From NCBI GenBank assembly GCA_008638375.1, contig CM018032.1, forward strand, positions 38,999,355 to 39,063,354: a DNA stretch of 64,000 bases. Reading direction: 5' to 3'. Every line of letters starts with the position of its first letter. Within the stretch, counting starts at the first letter, position 1. This DNA is from Nyssa sinensis (Eukaryota; Streptophyta; Magnoliopsida; Cornales; Nyssaceae). The translations under genes were made by a program, and so were the position numbers. This document shows, one piece after another, positions 59,901 to 64,000 of this stretch. The notes under the pieces were generated by a model that worked only from the letters and a program-made list of their open reading frames with translations, was not told where the DNA came from and did not search any database.

Positions 59901-62900
59901 GCAGTGTACCGTGAGTTCTCTATGTGCCAAAAAAAAGGGCCAAAAACCCCATCTTCCCTGTCCTGCATGCACGCCCATGGAAAGACACACAAACATATGC
60001 ACACAAATACATGCAGACCACACATTGTAGCCTTTGACAACTAGAAGTTTTATGTTTACTTGAAATCTTAAGAGGTCCATTAGAGCTAGTGAAACTAATA
60101 TATGCTGAAATTGGAATGTTGATGGATATAATCAGGAAGCAACATGCTGATTGTCTAGACCATGGTGAAAGCTTTAGGGTTTTGATATGGTATCTCAGAG
60201 TTTCTTACAATAGCTTTCAGTGATGGTGATAGACTTTCAACAACCTAGAGGGTTCTTCAAGGTTTTGAACTTTGGCTTTGGCATGAAAGCCAGTTGATTT
60301 TGGAACATTTCTAAGATTTAGATGAATTGCAAACACTATACAACTCAGAGGATGAATGTGTCAACACCTGTATCTAAAAGTTGAGTCGTCTAACATAGGT
60401 CATGTTAAATTGTGAAGATTTTTAAATCTAAAGCTTAGAAGCAAATGTTGGTAGAGAAGGTGCTAGGAGATTGTATGCAGCTGTGACTAATTGGAGTTTT
60501 TTTATAAAAAAAAATTCCATCTATGGGTCCACTTTGTTTTAACGCATAATTTGAAAATGCATTCAATAGCTTTCTATTGATTCTTTTTGTTTTTCTTAAT
60601 ATTTTTTAAATAAGAGGGAATGTTAGGATGTCAACCTCAGATCTCATCTCTGTGTTTGTTTTTTATGAATTTAGTGATGTCTCCACATAACATTACTTAA
60701 ATTCTACTTATCAAAAAAAAAAAAACATTACTTAAATTCTGCATTAGAACATAATGAGTTGATTTTGTTTCTATATGAGATCTGAATATGGCCTAGAGAC
60801 AAAAAATTCTTTTTCAAGTCACAATCATTAAAATTATAACAAAATTAGTTTCACTGGATGTGAGAAGGAGATCTACATGTTGATACAAGGTCAAATGGAG
60901 AGTGAGTCACATTCAAAGAGGCAATTCTATGTGTGATGACTAAGGTTCCTGAGGTTACGCAGATGATGAAAGTTGTGGGAATTTAGAAACTGAGAGAGAG
61001 AATAGGGTAGAAGTATAGGTTTGACTTATGAAATATGAAGGAAGCCATATAATTGCACTCTGATGCACAATAACAAATAGAATAACCAGGCCAACAGCAG
61101 GAGACCAATTCTTCCAAATAAAAGAAAAGCTGATAGAAAAAGAGAGCAAAGAAGGGCAAGAATCCTTAAGCAAGGGCAGGGGCAAGGAGATCACATCTTT
61201 CTAAGAGACGTTTAAAAAGTTCCAACCACTAGCCCTCAGCTCCTAACTTTAATCTCTCTAGGAATAAATCTGCACATGGTCAAGGGGGAATGAACAAGAC
61301 ACTCCTATTTACAGTAGTCGATGCATGTGATTAATTCGAAAACACGTGATAAGTACACATAGGTTAAGTGGCAATTATGACAGTGACCCCATGTGGCCAA
61401 GAAGATATTATAAGGATCTCTTTTTTCTCTAGAAAGACGAAGGTGTACCATGAAATCAACGCAAACAAATCTTAGTGAACCCCCAATAGCTACCAATTCG
61501 CGTAACCCCAAGAATCCCATTAGAAGGGACCATGTTGCAGCGCGTGACCCACTCCATGACCGCGTATCAAGCTCATAAAGCTCCTTGGAGTCTGCCCCTA
61601 GCTCTAGGTAGTCACGAAGTGACAAGTTGTGGGCTCAAGGAGCAAGTATACCATGGGAGACCGAAGAAATGTTTGCTAGATAAAGGAACCTGAGATAGGC
61701 TTAGCTCATGGTGGTATAGTTCAAGAAGAAATTGGCTTGACTCAGTAGGGGGCTAATCTTAGGATAGTCTCAGAATTACACCATGTTTAAGTCTGAACTA
61801 TGGCACAACATATATTAGCTCATATGAGGAATTGATTTAATCAGCGATGATAGGACACGTCACCATATAATCCCGGTGTCAATAGGTGATTGGGTGTGAT
61901 ACCCATGCTGTACACTAGTCCAACTCAGAGCCAATAGGAAGCAAACATGGCATGTACTTTAGATGGATTGTCCCTAGTATATAAATGGCTGCCTCACAAT
62001 GTGTCTCAGTCTCACTACATTTTATAGGTTCACTTTTAGGAAACAATACTGGTTTTACTTCATAAAACTTGAGTGCGGGCAACTTAGAAGCGTAGATACG
62101 GACACGGGACACGTCAGGGACACATCAGAGACACGTTGAATACATATGAATTTTTTAAATTTTTTATATGACTATATAATAAAAACCTATTGTGATGGCA
62201 ATTAAATTTAGTATAAAAACACATAAATAACAAAAATATTATTAAGATATTAAAATAACAAAGTCATTAAATAAAAATTAAAGGATTTCTTCATTTAATC
62301 ATTAACATCCATGATTTAAGTATCCGACACATGTCCGGAAAGTGTCCGATATGTGTCGGATACGTGTCCGATACGGATACGTGAGCCAAAATAGAGTGTC
62401 TGTGCTTCATAGGCAGGCAGTATGTGGAACTCCATGCAAAAGGATTTGGCATGAAATTATGGTGGGACCCCAGTTTGTGGCTTGCCACTAGATGGACATA
62501 CAAACTTATCAAGGATTGTGCTGTGAAGCACTTTCTGAAGGTAGGTTAGTGGCCAATAACAAGAAGCTTCATCTATAGTATATTTTCCCATGTGATGTAA
62601 TTGAAGCTTTTTCTTTTTATAATCACCAAAATTTGTTGTTCTGTGTAAAATTAAAATAAGGAAGAAGCTAATCATGATTTCTTTTCTTTTCTTTTCTTTT
62701 TTTTTCGGCGTGGTGGTGGATATAGTTTTGGAGTCAGCATACACCATAGGGGTAATCATTCTGCCTCTTGCATAAGTAAAGCTAATATAAAAAAAAAAAA
62801 GAGAAGTGGGATGCTCTACTTCTGTTTTTCCTAGCTTTACTTTTGTGTCCTTGTATTTCTATGTTTCTTATCAACACTGGTGGAACAGGACTTTTAGATC

Positions 62901-63534
62901 TTTTTGGCTCTGTGATACACTGCCAGTTTATTACTTTCAAATATAATGGAATTTAGATCTCGATTGCTTTGGATAATCAACTGATGATTTACAATATTGA
63001 ATTATTTTACTTTCTGGTATTCGTCATGTCATCTAGAAATGTTTGACCTTTTCTTATACCTGAGAAGTCACTTGTAATGTATGGTTGCAGACATGGACAT
63101 ACAAGGTTGAACTTTATGTTCAATTTTTTGCTCTTATTTTCATATGATTTGTGGGACGTCACTGGCCACTGATTCCAATCAATATCATGTGCTAATATGA
63201 AACAACAAATGAAGCCAGCTGCTCTAATTTGTGTAGGCTGATTATTAATTTTTTTCTTTTTCTGCATCTCGTTGAAGTGTTAGCTTTTGTTTAATGCAGA
63301 TGGATAATTGATCCTCCATTGGAGGTAACTGTAGCAGCTAAACGCACACCGTGGCCAGATGCTCCTCCTGAACTCCCACCTACTGAAAAAGTGATTAGCG
63401 TTGAAGAGAAAAAGGAAAATCATGCTACAAGAACTCAGTCAACCAGATCAAAACATAGTTCCCGAAGTAGGAGAAAGCATGAAGCAAGACTTGTTGAGAC
63501 TCGATCTTCTGCAAGGAATTCTGGAGAAAAGTAA
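56994..63534 (+). CDS. IRX14: Probable beta-1,4-xylosyltransferase IRX14-like (GT43), three exons
   Basis: Exons 56994-57736, 57832-58386 and 63300-63534 join in frame to 510 codons. Junctions are AG|gtgaat...gggcag|AG and AG|gttagt...atgcag|AT. The product is a Golgi type II membrane protein: short basic N-terminus, membrane segment at about residues 36-55, a Ser/Thr-rich stem, then a GT43 domain from about residue 160 (PRTLIVITPTYVR, WIIVEAGG). The putative metal/UDP-binding motif is FADDS at 261-265, and WLRVEARVDSKFPA closes the domain. The C-terminal tail is basic and Ser/Arg-rich. IRX14 acts with IRX9 and IRX10 proteins in xylan backbone elongation, using UDP-xylose. Length is close to the ~490 residues of Arabidopsis IRX14. 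IRX14 versus its paralogue IRX14-like cannot be decided. The coding sequence shows no defect. Confidence 0.92.
57737..57831 (+). other. Intron 1 of the IRX14-like gene
   Basis: A short 95-bp GT-AG intron. It splits an Arg codon (AG|A), giving LRALR-VVREEKLDG across the junction, which fits the GT43 family. Confidence 0.9.
58387..63299 (+). other. Intron 2 of the IRX14-like gene, unusually long (4913 bp)
   Basis: GT-AG intron that splits an Arg codon before WIIDPPLE. It holds AT-rich sequence (59000-59470), a CT-rich tract (59740-59775), a candidate MITE (about 62090-62412), a TTTTC microsatellite (62676-62704) and low-complexity DNA. No exon-like coding segment of the GT43 family and no intact transposon gene was seen inside it. 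Confidence 0.85.
62090..62412. mobile_element. Candidate MITE (hAT-like) in intron 2
   Basis: The left end TAGAAGCGTAGATACGGACA and the right end, which in inverse reads TATGAAGCACAGACACTC, are imperfect terminal inverted repeats. CGGACACG/CGTGTCCG motifs are mirrored inside both ends (62098-62135 and 62325-62385), around an AT-rich core. No clear 8-bp TSD was found. Confidence 0.5.
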
Positions 63535-64000
63535 AACCTTTATTCAAGAAAGTTTGAGAATTATTCCATTTGAATTGGACAGCGTCAGCCTTCAGCATCA
63601 ACAATTCTGAGGACAAAGCTAGTAGGGATTCTTACTGTGTATGCATACACGAAGGCATCCGTTGCAGTACTGGGCCAGTTGATACACACATTAGGGTGTT
63701 CTTTCCACCTAAATTTCACATAGTTTGTTGGAGTTTATGTTTGAGTGATTGATATTATCTGGTGAAGGAGGTATGTCAACCTAGTCCTGCCACATCCACT
63801 GCTTGCCAAGAAAGTTGTATCCAAATATACTCCAGGTTTTTATACATACTTGTCAAATTAGAAATCATAGAGTTGTGTTCAGTTCAATTTCTTAGAAACA
63901 AAATACGGTGTTTTAATAATGGTTTTTTTTTTCATTGCAAAAAAAATTCGTTTTTAATTCTAATTTGAGTGCCATGACTGGCCAAAAATAGCCTACAGAC
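63535..64000 (+). other. 3' UTR and downstream flank of the IRX14-like gene
   Basis: Follows the TAA at 63532-63534. No further coding sequence is recognisable to the window edge, and no certain polyadenylation site could be set. Confidence 0.5.

Noticed and set aside
59801..60080. Overlapping minus-strand frames in intron 2
   Set aside because: Two frames over the same bases with no domain; the sequence looks like ordinary intron filler.

Overview
This is a nuclear segment from a flowering plant, most likely a woody eudicot; the species cannot be named from the sequence. The evidence is one intron-containing plant gene of the xylan backbone machinery, an IRX14-type GT43 glycosyltransferase at 56994-63534, set in about 55 kb of AT-rich DNA built almost entirely from nested, decayed transposable elements. 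I see no second intact host gene, no tRNA or rRNA gene and no CRISPR array.

Layout. 1-3658: Athila/Tat-like Ty3/gypsy element (tRNA-Asp primer site, gag, internally deleted pol). 3659-8986: Ty3/gypsy element of chromovirus type on the minus strand, with gag-pol in a single frame broken only by stop codons, an iMet primer site and a truncated LTR. 8987-9791: end of a CACTA transposon with dense subterminal repeats. 11457-15141: 3.7-kb gypsy LTR without a target-site duplication (TSD), abutting a truncated Ty1/copia element (15142-16902, minus). 17557-20513: solo LTR with TSD AGAAT. 20.5-22.7 kb: AT-rich spacer with a 109-bp tandem repeat and a CT microsatellite. 22.7-29.4 kb: two tandem LTR-like repeats followed by a decayed copia gag-pol. 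30865-34623: solo LTR (minus) with TSD GATTT. 35169-38663: a 3.5-kb segment with long inverted repeats, flanked by an 18-bp direct repeat and carrying about eight copies of a 188-bp satellite. 39.7-40.9 kb: hAT transposase remnant interrupted by a SIRE-like copia deletion derivative (40859-43930). 48.15-49.39 kb: degenerate minisatellite. 49.4-55.2 kb: remains of another SIRE-like copia, split by a third solo LTR (50430-53798). 55.2-64 kb: promoter region, IRX14-like gene with a 4.9-kb second intron, and 3' flank.

How it works together. Only the GT43 gene looks functional: its three exons join into a clean 510-codon reading frame. The transposons show several decay routes side by side: solo-LTR formation, internal deletion, nesting and stop-codon accumulation. 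The gypsy LTRs share the same end and a conserved box of about 210 bp, so one LTR superfamily has colonised the locus repeatedly.

I found no convincing new multi-gene system. The best candidate for something undescribed is the 35.2-38.7 kb inverted-repeat element with its internal satellite, followed by the mosaic gypsy LTRs.
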